Positions 23,665-31,297 of a stretch of 35,226 nucleotides of DNA are shown piece by piece. The stretch spans positions 1 to 35,226 of the forward strand of contig JAZTZK010000340.1 of NCBI GenBank assembly GCA_045637485.1. The letters run 5' to 3'. The notes under the pieces were generated by a model. The model saw nothing but the letters and a program-made list of their open reading frames with translations, had not been told where the DNA came from and ran no database searches. The position numbers and the translations under genes were made by a program. Source of the DNA: UBA2862 sp045637485 (lineage in GTDB: Bacteria; Bacillota; Clostridia; Christensenellales; Aristaeellaceae). Numbering within the stretch: position 1 is the stretch's first letter; each line of letters opens with the position of its first letter.

Positions 23665-24456
23665 ATGAACGAAGCGATACTGTTGGAGAACCGGGCCTAC
23701 TGGACACAGCGCGCGCCGGGCTATTCAGAGGTCAACCGGGAGGAGCTGGCGACAGAGCAGCGCGAGGTCTGGAAGCAGGTCCTGATCGAACACATCTTTG
23801 CCCGCTTCCCGGACAGGACGCCCGACCAGATCCATGTTTTGGAGATCGGCACCGGTCCCGGCTTCTTTGCCATACTCCTGGCGGAGTCGGGCTTTCAGGT
23901 CACGGCCATCGATCTGACGCCCTCCATGCTGGATGAGGCGCGAAACAACGCGGGCGACCTTTGCGACCGCATCGTTTTCCGGGAGATGAACGCCCAGGAT
24001 CTTGCGTTCGACGACGAATCCTTTGATGTGGTCCTGTCCCGCAATGTGACGTGGAATCTGCTCGATACCGAACAGGCCTACGCCGAGTGGGTGCGGGTCA
24101 TGCGTTCGGGCGGCATGCTGATGACCTTCGATGCCAACTGGTACGCCTACCTGTTTGACGCCGAGGCGCGAACGGCCTATGCGCAGGACCGGGAAAACAG
24201 CGTCGAGGAGGGCCTGGGGGATTACAACGTAGGCGACAACTTCGACCGCATGGAGCAGCTTGCCCGACAGATGCCCATGGCCCGCGTCGCCCGCCCGGCC
24301 TGGGACATCAAGACGCTGATGAGCCTTGGCCTGTCCGTAGAGGCCGACACCCGCATATGGGAGCGCGTGTGGTCCCGTCAGGAGAAGGTCAACTTCGCAT
24401 CCACACCGATGTTTTTGGTGCGCGGTGAAAAAAAGAATTCTGATTATTCTGTATAA
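23665..24456 (+). CDS. Class I SAM-dependent methyltransferase
   Basis: A 263-residue cytoplasmic methyltransferase of the Methyltransf_11/25 type. Motif I 'VLEIGTGPGFFAILLAESGFQVTAIDLTPSMLDEA' binds S-adenosylmethionine; motif II 'DLAFDDESFDVVLSRNVTWNL' and motif III 'RVMRSGGMLMTFDANW' follow in order. The substrate is not indicated by sequence or neighbours. Two ATGs are possible; the second (23665) lies 6 nt after GAGGA and is chosen, giving 'MNEAILLENRAYW'. It has intergenic repeats on both sides and appears to be transcribed alone. Confidence 0.88.
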   Translation: MNEAILLENRAYWTQRAPGYSEVNREELATEQREVWKQVLIEHIFARFPDRTPDQIHVLEIGTGPGFFAILLAESGFQVTAIDLTPSMLDEARNNAGDLCDRIVFREMNAQDLAFDDESFDVVLSRNVTWNLLDTEQAYAEWVRVMRSGGMLMTFDANWYAYLFDAEARTAYAQDRENSVEEGLGDYNVGDNFDRMEQLARQMPMARVARPAWDIKTLMSLGLSVEADTRIWERVWSRQEKVNFASTPMFLVRGEKKNSDYSV

Positions 24457-24473
24457 GAAGCTTATTATTTTGT

Positions 24474-24530
24474 GTTATAATCATATTATAGGGCTGTACA
24501 GAAGGATGTTTTTTTGTTATAATCATACTA
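24474..24530 (+). promoter_or_regulatory. Two direct 15-nt repeats carrying extended -10 boxes
   Basis: GTTATAATCATATTA (24474-24488) and GTTATAATCATACTA (24516-24530) differ at one base and start 42 bp apart, about four helical turns. Each contains TGTTATAAT, an extended -10. The second has TGTACA (24495-24500) 17 bp upstream and could be the promoter for the EAL gene 340 bp away; the first has no good -35 and is itself nearly palindromic (TATAAT-CAT-ATTATA), so could be an operator. Confidence 0.4.
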
Positions 24531-24570
24531 AGGAAATGTTCGACAAACAGCATGTGCATTGTGCTTGCCT

Positions 24571-24647
24571 GAATCCGCCATTGCCGCGTTGTCGGAGGGC
24601 GACGTGCCCCGGCACGCTGTCCCCCCTCGACTCGAACTGACGGATTC
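24571..24647. repeat. 77-bp palindromic intergenic repeat, copy B
   Basis: Second copy of the element at 15348-15424, with the central hairpin CGTGCC-CC-GGCACG (24603-24616) and a perfect 7-bp outer pair GAATCCG (24571-24577) / CGGATTC (24641-24647). Nearly the whole unit is self-complementary. No open frame of note. The remainder of the gap, 24648-24867, shows nothing recognisable. Confidence 0.7.
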
Positions 24648-24867
24648 ATCCCGGGTAGGCTGTATATCCGCTTTGTCTACAATTCCGAATGGAAGAAGTA
24701 GAGTAACCAAAGCAGTGATGAACGAGCGTTGGATTCGACCTGAAGCAGCCTGTTTTTTTCAGCCATGCCGATGTAGATTTTCCTTCCGAACATGCCCCTC
24801 TCTGCCGAGCTGTTATTCAATACACTGCGAACATGCGCGAAGAAATACGTGACGGTTGCTATAATAC

Positions 24868-26526
24868 ATGGATAAGGTTGCTTTCACAAATCGCTTTCAT
24901 GAAGCGATTGACAATGGACTGATCAGGGCCTATTTCCAGCCTATAATCAGATCCCTGACCCAGCGGATCATGGGCGTTGAATCGCTTGCCAGGTGGTTTA
25001 AACCGGACGGAAGCATGCTTTCACCTGCCGAGTTCATTCCGGATCTCGAGAGGTATGAGCTGATCAATGAGCTGGATATGGAGATCCTGCGCCAGGCTTG
25101 CGTGTTGTACGATGATATGCGGCGTCGCGGAACGCCGATATCGTGTGTGTCTGTAAACCTTTCCCGGCTGGATTTTGCTCAGAGCGATCTGTATGAAAGG
25201 ATCTGCTCTGTTCTGGAGGCATATTGCGTACCTCATGAAGCAATCCATCTGGAAATCACGGAAAGCATCATGCTTGAAGACGTGGAGTCATTTGAGAAGA
25301 CGTTCAGGCGTTTCAAGGAAGCGGGCTTTTCGGTTTGGCTCGACGACTTTGGCAGCGGTTACTCTTCCCTCAACGTATTGCAGAACTACAGCTTTGATGT
25401 CATTAAGTTTGACATGATCTTTTTGCGGAAGCTGTCGGGCAAGGGCAGGGACATGCTGGCCTCGTTGATCGGCATGGCAAAGACGCTGGGTATCCATACG
25501 CTGACGGAGGGAATCGAAACGATCGAACAGCGAAGATTCCTGCTTGATGTCGGCTGCGAGGCACAGCAGGGCTTCTATTATGCCAGGCCCCTTTCCAAAG
25601 AGGCTCTGATCGGTATGATCGATCAGGAACCGGGAATGCTGGAAAGCAGTGAAGATAAAAGGTACTGGGATGAGATTGGACGAGTCAATTTCGTGAATCC
25701 AAACCCGCTGAAGGAGTATGCCGACAGGCGGGTCGGCCGCCAGGATTATCGCTTCAGCAGTTATGACGGGTCGGTCGCATTGGTGGAATGCGGCAAGGAA
25801 CAGATCGATTATATCTATGCCACCGAAGGCTATAAACAAAGGCTTCAGGAGCTCGGCTTTTCATCCGTGGGGGGACTTGAGAACGCCCTTGCCAATCAGC
25901 AGACGCAACAGTTTCTGATGCTTCGGAAACTGGTTCTGGACGCGCTGCAACGCGGAACCATCCAGACGGTTGAGTATGCCTATAAGGATGTGTATTACAG
26001 GCTCAGCGCGCTGTTCATCGCAAAAAGACAGGGACGCGCAATGATCCTCATGCGACTGAACACCTTTGAGGCCGATCGGGAAGTTGAGACGGCCAGGGAG
26101 ATGCTGAACAACAGCAGCGCGCTTCTGTCCACCTATGAACTGGTTGTATTGTTCTTCCCGAATAAGAAAAAGGCAAAGAGGATCTATACGGCGAATAATC
26201 TGCCGGAATACGACAGGGAAGTTTCTCTTCAGAAGAGCCTGCAAAGATTCTGTGAGAATGAAATAGCGCCTGTAGACCAGGAAAGATACATGCGGTTTCT
26301 GGATTTTGGAACGCTGGAGGAGCGCGTCAGGAGCAACCCCAAGCTGTTCATTCAGAACATCTTTCGGATGCGGCTGGAGAAGGACAGGATCAAATGGTAC
26401 TCAGCCCGTGTTACGCTGGTCAAGACCTTTTCTGAAACGGCGTTCATGCTGACGGTTCAAAATATACAGGACAACCTGAATTATTGGATTGACATCCTCA
26501 TTGATGAGCACCCGGACATGGTGTGA
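24868..26526 (+). CDS. EAL-domain cyclic-di-GMP phosphodiesterase
   Basis: A 552-residue cytoplasmic protein. The EAL domain (about 5-248) should hydrolyse cyclic-di-GMP to pGpG: Glu38 in 'ESLARW' (EAL written ESL), Asn97 in 'VNLSR', Glu129 in 'LEITES', Asp159-Asp160 in 'LDDFGSGYSSL', Lys180 in 'IKFD', Glu214 and Glu217 in 'TEGIET', and Gln234 in 'QGFYYARP' are all in place, so activity is likely. The 300-residue C-terminal part is not confidently recognised but looks PAS-like and may sense a signal. There is no ribosome binding site: TATAAT ends 2 bp before the ATG. Base composition seems lower in GC than the neighbours. The FIST-GGDEF gene follows 121 bp on. Confidence 0.9.
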   Translation: MDKVAFTNRFHEAIDNGLIRAYFQPIIRSLTQRIMGVESLARWFKPDGSMLSPAEFIPDLERYELINELDMEILRQACVLYDDMRRRGTPISCVSVNLSRLDFAQSDLYERICSVLEAYCVPHEAIHLEITESIMLEDVESFEKTFRRFKEAGFSVWLDDFGSGYSSLNVLQNYSFDVIKFDMIFLRKLSGKGRDMLASLIGMAKTLGIHTLTEGIETIEQRRFLLDVGCEAQQGFYYARPLSKEALIGMIDQEPGMLESSEDKRYWDEIGRVNFVNPNPLKEYADRRVGRQDYRFSSYDGSVALVECGKEQIDYIYATEGYKQRLQELGFSSVGGLENALANQQTQQFLMLRKLVLDALQRGTIQTVEYAYKDVYYRLSALFIAKRQGRAMILMRLNTFEADREVETAREMLNNSSALLSTYELVVLFFPNKKKAKRIYTANNLPEYDREVSLQKSLQRFCENEIAPVDQERYMRFLDFGTLEERVRSNPKLFIQNIFRMRLEKDRIKWYSARVTLVKTFSETAFMLTVQNIQDNLNYWIDILIDEHPDMV

Positions 26527-26647
26527 TCGAACGCGCACGGTCGTTGATGAAGGCTTCCGGGATGCAGTGAGGACAAGGGGAACGGAGTCTTAAAGCCCTC
26601 GAAGATATACCGGGGAACAAGTGAGATATATCAGGGGAGGTTCTATT

Positions 26648-28435
26648 ATGAGACAGTTTCAGGCCGCTTATAAAGACCGGGATTCCTTTCGCGGCGCAAT
26701 AGCGGAATGGGAGGCATGGCGCGCGGAAAATGCCTGCGGGCAGGCGCTGATCCACATCTTCTCCGATGGCGCTGACGATACGGATGTGAGGATTGTCAGG
26801 GAGGTCGTGGAGCAGGTGATGCCGGATGCGGTCTATATCGGAGCCTCTGCGTCGGGCAACATCTACGAAGGCAATATCACGACGGAAAAGCTGGTTGTCA
26901 CCTGTACGGTATTTGAGAACGCCGACAGCTTTGTGCGTACCCGCCTGATTTCCATTGAGAACAGGGACGCGACGACCCTGCGGACAGCGCTGCGGGAGAT
27001 GAAGGATGATCTCGTCGGCGTGAAGGCGATAGAGGTCATCATGACCATAGACACCATTCCCATTCGCGAGGTTTGCGGCATTCTCCAGGAAGAGATTCCC
27101 GAGGATATCAGGATGTGGGGCGGCGGCGCCTTCGGCGACAATATATTTACGGCGTATATCTTCGAAAAGGGCGAGGCGCTGAATACCCACGGTATCGTCC
27201 TGGCGCTGATTGGCGGCGAGGATTTCCATGTCATGAATTCATATGTCATCGGATGGCGTCGGTTGGGCGCCGCGCTGAAGGTGACCCGGGCGGAGGGAAA
27301 GGTGCTGTACGAATTGGACGGCACGCCCGCCTATCAGATCTATCATCACTATCTGAGAATACCGAATGACGATCATATCTTCTACAATGCGCTGGAGTTC
27401 CCGTTTGCCGTGGACCACAGGGATCGAATCCTGCTGCGCCACGCCCTGTCCTGCCGCGAGGACGGCTCCATCGATATGAGTACGGATATTCCTGAAGGCA
27501 GTATCGTCCATCTGACCTACGGCGACCCGGAAACCATCATGCAGAATGTTTCGCTCTGCGCGGATCAGATACATGAATTCGCGCCGGATGTCATCTCCAT
27601 ATTTGACTGCTTTGGCAGAAAGAGCTTCTGGGGAGGCACGGAGGGGAGCCGTGAGACGAGGCCCCTGAACAACCTGGCTCCGACCTACGGCTTCTGCACC
27701 GCGGGTGAGCTGATCCGGTGGCGCGGCAGCATGGACCATCACAATCTGTCCCTCGTCGTGGCTGCCATGCGCGAGGGCGGTCCGATCGAGAGGAATGTGC
27801 CGGTTGTCCAGGCAGAGATCAAGCAGAACGAATCAAGCATGTCGATGGTCAGCCGCCTGGTGAACTTTATCAATACGGCGACCGCCGAGGTCATTGAGGC
27901 CAACGGACAGCTGTCAATCATGGCCATCACGGATCAGCTGACAAAGCTGTTGAACCGGGGTGAGATTCAGAGGCGGATCACAAACCGCATGGAGGAGAAC
28001 TGTACTGCGCCCGACGGTGAAAACGCCACGAGCATCATCATGATCGATTTGGACGATTTCAAGAAGATCAACGACACCTACGGCCATAACGAAGGCGATC
28101 AGGTGCTGATCGGCGTCACAGCCCAGATCAAGTCCGCGTTGAATGAACTCGGGAACGGGGCTGTTGCGGGACGCTGGGGCGGCGAGGAGTTTATGATCAT
28201 GCTGCCGGGTATGACGCTGAAGGATGCCGCGGCTTTTGCGGAATCGTTGCGCATGAGAATCGAGAAGCTGCGCTTTCCACTCTGCGGCAGTGAGACGGCG
28301 AGCTTTGGCGTGGCGCAGGCCTTGCCGGGCGAAGACGCGGATCCAATGATCATGCGCGCCGACGTTGCCCTGTATACGGCAAAGAAGCTTGGAAAGAATC
28401 GCGTCCACTGTTCGGGCCAAAAGGAAGGAAAATGA
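26648..28435 (+). CDS. FIST sensor plus GGDEF diguanylate cyclase
   Basis: A 595-residue cytoplasmic protein. A FIST N domain (about 30-220; 'ALIHIFSDGADD', 'VYIGASASGNIYEG', 'MWGGGAFGDNIF') and FIST C (about 235-375; 'PTYGFCTAGELIRW') are predicted to bind small ligands, possibly amino acids. A helical linker (about 390-425) leads to a GGDEF domain with 'TDQLTKLLNRGEI', 'MIDLDDFKKINDTYGHNEGD' and an intact active motif GGEEF (511-515), so it should make cyclic-di-GMP. The RxxD inhibitory site five residues before GGEEF is missing. The ATG 7 nt after GGGGAGG is chosen. With the EAL gene upstream it forms a synthesis/degradation pair. A strong hairpin follows. Confidence 0.92.
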   Translation: MRQFQAAYKDRDSFRGAIAEWEAWRAENACGQALIHIFSDGADDTDVRIVREVVEQVMPDAVYIGASASGNIYEGNITTEKLVVTCTVFENADSFVRTRLISIENRDATTLRTALREMKDDLVGVKAIEVIMTIDTIPIREVCGILQEEIPEDIRMWGGGAFGDNIFTAYIFEKGEALNTHGIVLALIGGEDFHVMNSYVIGWRRLGAALKVTRAEGKVLYELDGTPAYQIYHHYLRIPNDDHIFYNALEFPFAVDHRDRILLRHALSCREDGSIDMSTDIPEGSIVHLTYGDPETIMQNVSLCADQIHEFAPDVISIFDCFGRKSFWGGTEGSRETRPLNNLAPTYGFCTAGELIRWRGSMDHHNLSLVVAAMREGGPIERNVPVVQAEIKQNESSMSMVSRLVNFINTATAEVIEANGQLSIMAITDQLTKLLNRGEIQRRITNRMEENCTAPDGENATSIIMIDLDDFKKINDTYGHNEGDQVLIGVTAQIKSALNELGNGAVAGRWGGEEFMIMLPGMTLKDAAAFAESLRMRIEKLRFPLCGSETASFGVAQALPGEDADPMIMRADVALYTAKKLGKNRVHCSGQKEGK

Positions 28436-28511
28436 ATATCAATAAGGATCTGACGCATCACCGCAAAGGTAATACCGCCTGAATTGCGAGTTATTTCCTT
28501 AAAGAATATGA

Positions 28512-28548
28512 CAATCGCCTCCCTGCGATATCGCAGCGGGGGCGATTG
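28512..28548. terminator. Long hairpin between convergent genes
   Basis: CAATCGCCTCCCTGCGA (28512-28528) pairs with 28531-28548, with one mismatch and one bulge, around a 2-nt centre. It lies between the FIST-GGDEF (+) and glycosyltransferase (-) genes and may end both. T-runs are weak. No gene lies in 28436-28569. Confidence 0.6.
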
Positions 28549-28569
28549 CCGCATTGCCGACACCTCTGC

Positions 28570-29757
28570 CTAAGGCCTTCGGGTCAGCAGTTCTTCCACA
28601 AAATCGGCCGCCGCCGCCGCGCCGCCGCATCCGCGCAGTTCCTTTCGCATGGCGAGGGCAGCCTTCATCAGGGCGTCGTTGCCGAGGGCCCGCATGACCA
28701 GCCCGCGCAGCCTCTGGGGATCGCGGGCGTCGGCTTCCGGCAGCATCCGGCCCGCGTCCATCTCCTCGACGCGCCTTGCCACCGCCCGCTGCTCGCCGGT
28801 CTGGGGATACAGCAGCTCGGGCACGCCCATGTACAGCCCTTCGGAGGCGCTGTTCATGCCGCAGTGGGTGATGAAAAGCCGGGTCCGGGCCAGCACCGCC
28901 ATCTGATCCACCGACGGTTCGATGCGGATGTTCCCCGGCAGCGGGGCCAGCTGCCCCGGGTCGAAGTCGTGTCCGCAGGCGATCAGGACCTCCACAGGGG
29001 CGTCCTTCAGCGCGGCGACGCATGTCCTGTAGAAGTCCGGTCGGTCGTTGATGACCGTGCCCAGCGAGATGTACACCAGGGGGCATCCGCCGTCCTTCGG
29101 TTCGGGCGCGATATCCCGTACGCAGGGCCCGACGAAGCGGTAGTGGGCGGCGTCGAAGGTCTCGCTGCACGGCTGGAAGCGGGGCGAGGTGTAGACGACG
29201 GTGTCGGTGTCGTTGTCGTTCTGCACGATCTCCAGGGCACTCTTCACCGGGTAGCCCAGCGTCGCCAGATGCTTCGCCTCCCGGTTCAGGCGGGGCAGGC
29301 CCAATATCATGTCCGCCAGCTCCCCGGGGCTCTGCCGCATGTATTTCGAGGAATAGCGGTTGAAGGCAAAGGTGGTGGTGGAGCACAACAGGGGCAGGCG
29401 GTGCTTCATGGCCGTCAGCTTGCCCCAGAAGCAGGCGGAGTCGGAGATGACCAGGTCCGGGTGAAACGCTTCGATTTCCCGCGCCAGCATGGCGTCCATG
29501 TTCGCGGTAGTCCGGAAGGACTGCACCGACATCTCGGTGGTCGAGACCTTTTTCAGCTTCTTCTCGCTCTCTTCAGTGAGCGGCGGCAGGAAGCGGTCGC
29601 AGGGCACGAATGTCGCGCCGGTGGCCTCGATGCGCTGTCGGAAGGCCTCGAAGGAGTAGTAGCGTATGTCGTGCCCCCGCCGAACCAGCTCCCGGGCGAA
29701 TTCGATCGTCGGATTGGTGTGCCCGTGGGCCGGTATGCAAAACCACATGATCTTCAC
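28570..29757 (-). CDS. MGT/UGT-type glycosyltransferase
   Basis: A 395-residue GT1-family (GT-B fold) enzyme: N-terminal 'IMWFCIPAHGHTNPTIEFARELVRRGHDIRYYSFE', then 'PLVYISLGTV', and the C-terminal donor-binding motif 'THCGMNSASEGLYMGVPELLYPQTGEQ'. Enzymes of this group transfer sugar from a UDP-sugar to lipids, macrolides or other small hydrophobic acceptors; the acceptor here is unknown. The start is GTG at 29757, 7 nt after AGGAGG. It overlaps the end of the AbrB-type gene by 4 nt (GTGA), so the two are co-transcribed and probably translationally coupled. Confidence 0.88.
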   Translation of the reverse strand: MKIMWFCIPAHGHTNPTIEFARELVRRGHDIRYYSFEAFRQRIEATGATFVPCDRFLPPLTEESEKKLKKVSTTEMSVQSFRTTANMDAMLAREIEAFHPDLVISDSACFWGKLTAMKHRLPLLCSTTTFAFNRYSSKYMRQSPGELADMILGLPRLNREAKHLATLGYPVKSALEIVQNDNDTDTVVYTSPRFQPCSETFDAAHYRFVGPCVRDIAPEPKDGGCPLVYISLGTVINDRPDFYRTCVAALKDAPVEVLIACGHDFDPGQLAPLPGNIRIEPSVDQMAVLARTRLFITHCGMNSASEGLYMGVPELLYPQTGEQRAVARRVEEMDAGRMLPEADARDPQRLRGLVMRALGNDALMKAALAMRKELRGCGGAAAAADFVEELLTRRP

Positions 29758-29966
29758 GGCTCCGCCTCCTCTCCGAATACGGCCTCGGACCACTGCCGGA
29801 ACGTCGACTTCGGGGGAATGGCGATGCCCCGCGCCGGATCGCCCAGCAGTATCAGCGTGTCCCCTGGCTGTATGCCGAACATCTCCCGGGCCTCCCGGGG
29901 AATGACGATCTGCCCCTTCGTGCCCACGGTGGCCGTCCAGGCGGCCCTTCCATCCGGTCTCTTCAC
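29754..29966 (-). CDS. AbrB/MazE/SpoVT-family DNA-binding protein
   Basis: A 70-residue protein with the swapped-hairpin AbrB domain: 'TATVGTKGQIVIPREAREMFGIQPGDTLILLGD', then 'GIAIPP' and an acidic end. Such proteins are dimeric transcription regulators or antitoxins. No toxin gene is adjacent, so a regulator is more likely. The start chosen is GTG at 29966, 8 nt after GAGGAGG; an earlier GTG overlaps that site. It is directly upstream of the glycosyltransferase gene with a 4-nt overlap. Three GTATRA repeats lie in its promoter and may be its own binding sites. Confidence 0.85.
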   Translation of the reverse strand: MKRPDGRAAWTATVGTKGQIVIPREAREMFGIQPGDTLILLGDPARGIAIPPKSTFRQWSEAVFGEEAEP

Positions 29967-29992
29967 GACAAACACCTCCTCAAATAATATGA

Positions 29993-30019
29993 ATTATACA
30001 AATCATACTTTTCATACAA
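29993..30019 (-). promoter_or_regulatory. AbrB-gene promoter with three 9-bp-spaced GTATRA repeats
   Basis: On the minus strand GTATGA, GTATGA and GTATAA occur at 30017-30012, 30008-30003 and 29999-29994, exactly 9 bp apart. TATAAT (29998-29993) is embedded in the last; the only possible -35 is TTGTAT (30019-30014) at a 15-bp spacing, which is poor. The pattern suggests a cooperatively bound operator covering the promoter. Confidence 0.5.
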
Positions 30020-30032
30020 TTATAGCCTGAAA

Positions 30033-30069
30033 ATGCCGGCGTGTCAAGCCTTGCCTGACGCGCCGGCAT
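30033..30069. terminator. Hairpin after the SDR gene
   Basis: Two 14-nt arms (30033-30046 and 30056-30069) with one non-standard pair and a 9-nt loop, followed on the minus strand by TTTTCAGG. It lies 11 bp beyond the SDR stop and separates it from the AbrB promoter. Confidence 0.7.
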
Positions 30070-30079
30070 CGAATGAGCG

Positions 30080-30955
30080 TTACTTCAGCATCACCTGCCC
30101 GCCGGTGACGGGGATGGCCTGGCCGGTCTCGTATTTCTGCTCCACGCAGTAGAAGATGGCCTTGGCCACGTCCGACGGGAAGCAGCCCCGGTTCATGGGC
30201 ACCTTGCTCATGTAATACCTGCGCACGTCCTCGACGGTCTTCGCGCCGGGCACCTTGCCGGCGTTCAGGTACTGCACGAACAGGCCGCGCTCCGGGTCGG
30301 ACCACAGCGGGCCGTCCAGGTAGTTGCCGGGGCAGATGGCGTTTACCTTGATGTTGTAGGGGCACAGCTCCAGCGCGAAGCTCTGGGTCAGGCCGATGCC
30401 GCCGAACTTGGAGCCGGCGTAGGCGTAGTTGTTCTTGCTGCCCTCCAGGCCGGACTTGGAGTTGATGGTGATGATGTCGCCGAACCACTCCGGGTCCGCC
30501 ACGTGCTGGGCCTCCATGATGGCGGCGGCGTACTTGGCACACAGGAAGTAGCCGGTGTAGTTGATGTTGGTGACGAAGTCGAAGGCCTGCCGCTCCAGCT
30601 CCAGCAGGTTGCCGGCCTTGGCCACCCCCGCGTTGCTGACCATTATGTCCAGGCCCCCGAACTGCTCGACGGTCTTCTGCACCATGGCGGCGACGCTTGC
30701 CTCGTCGGTCACGTTGACCTCGACGGCGGCAGCGTGATCGCCCAGTTCGTCGGCCACGGCCTGGGCCCCGGTCAGGTTCATGTCGGCGATTACCACGGTC
30801 GCGCCTTCCTTGTGCATTTCCTCCGCGATGCCCTTGCCAAAGCCCTGGGCCGCGCCGGTCACGATGGCGATCTTCCCCGCCAGTCGCCCCTGGGTCTCGG
30901 GCCGCTTGCCGATGTTTGCCTTGGCTATGTCGATCCACTTGCTCATGTCCACCAT
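30080..30955 (-). CDS. SDR oxidoreductase, sorbitol-6-phosphate dehydrogenase-like
   Basis: A 291-residue short-chain dehydrogenase: NAD(P)-binding 'VTGAAQGFGKGIAEE', 'NAG', the catalytic Ser region 'INSKSGLEGSKNNYAYAGSKFGG' with the Tyr-x3-Lys pair, and the end 'TGQAIPVTGGQVM'. The stretches 'YYMSKVPMNRGC' and 'NSKSG..GS..N..Y...KFGG' parallel E. coli SrlD, the sorbitol-6-phosphate 2-dehydrogenase, so oxidation of a polyol phosphate to a ketose phosphate is likely; the polyol is uncertain. An AAGGGGTGA site precedes the ATG by 6 nt. No sugar transporter or kinase is adjacent. Confidence 0.87.
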   Translation of the reverse strand: MVDMSKWIDIAKANIGKRPETQGRLAGKIAIVTGAAQGFGKGIAEEMHKEGATVVIADMNLTGAQAVADELGDHAAAVEVNVTDEASVAAMVQKTVEQFGGLDIMVSNAGVAKAGNLLELERQAFDFVTNINYTGYFLCAKYAAAIMEAQHVADPEWFGDIITINSKSGLEGSKNNYAYAGSKFGGIGLTQSFALELCPYNIKVNAICPGNYLDGPLWSDPERGLFVQYLNAGKVPGAKTVEDVRRYYMSKVPMNRGCFPSDVAKAIFYCVEQKYETGQAIPVTGGQVMLK

Positions 30956-31010
30956 TGTCAGTCACCCCTTCATATTCTCTGTGCGGTCGCAGTTTGAGTT
31001 CCTGCGTCCA

Positions 31011-31039
31011 ATTATAATGTGTTTTGGCTGAAATTGCAA
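31011..31039 (-). promoter_or_regulatory. Promoter of the SDR gene
   Basis: On the minus strand, TTGCAA (31039-31034), a 17-bp spacer and a perfect TATAAT (31016-31011). The leader would be about 50 nt. Confidence 0.75.
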
Positions 31040-31074
31040 TAGCGCCGACAGAAAAGGGAATATGACGGGAACGC

Positions 31075-31103
31075 TTGCAAAGCGCGGGGGCTTGCTTTAT
31101 AAT
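31075..31103 (+). promoter_or_regulatory. Promoter of the GNAT gene
   Basis: TTGCAA (31075-31080), a 17-bp spacer and a perfect TATAAT (31098-31103). It is back to back with the SDR promoter, which uses the same -35. The transcript has a leader of about 185 nt containing a possible small ORF and a hairpin at about 31192-31218. Confidence 0.75.
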
Positions 31104-31150
31104 AGTATCATAGCCGATTGCCGCGTCGCCGGACGGGTTGGGCAAACGGG

Positions 31151-31297
31151 ATGTCGGATGCTTATGGAGCAGGGCAGCGCCGCGAAGCTCGGGTCCCGCC
31201 GCTTCAGGCGGCTTGGGACGCCTCCTTCAACGCGGTGACGCTGTCGAAGGCGCCGGAGCGCATCCCGGACGTTGAATACGAAGGGATCAAGAGATGA
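31151..31297 (+). CDS. Possible small ORF (48 aa) overlapping the GNAT gene
   Basis: An ATG at 31151 opens a 48-codon frame ending in TGA that overlaps the GNAT start by 4 nt (ATGA). The C-terminal part 'AWDASFNAVTLSKAPERIPDVEYEG' looks like protein rather than random translation. There is no clear ribosome binding site. It could be a leader peptide coupled to the GNAT gene, or the remnant of a longer gene. No family is recognised. Confidence 0.3.
   Translation: MSDAYGAGQRREARVPPLQAAWDASFNAVTLSKAPERIPDVEYEGIKR

Noticed and set aside
24860..24865. TATAAT just before the EAL start as the true promoter
   Set aside because: Transcription would begin after the ATG and there is no -35 hexamer. 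It is kept only as an oddity in the findings.
26527..26647. Possible cyclic-di-GMP riboswitch before the FIST-GGDEF gene
   Set aside because: The conserved GEMM-type core and tetraloop receptor were not found; the gap is short and has only a good ribosome binding site.
29754..29966. AbrB-type protein as the antitoxin of a toxin-antitoxin pair
   Set aside because: The neighbouring gene is a glycosyltransferase, and no PIN, MazF or Doc-like toxin is adjacent.
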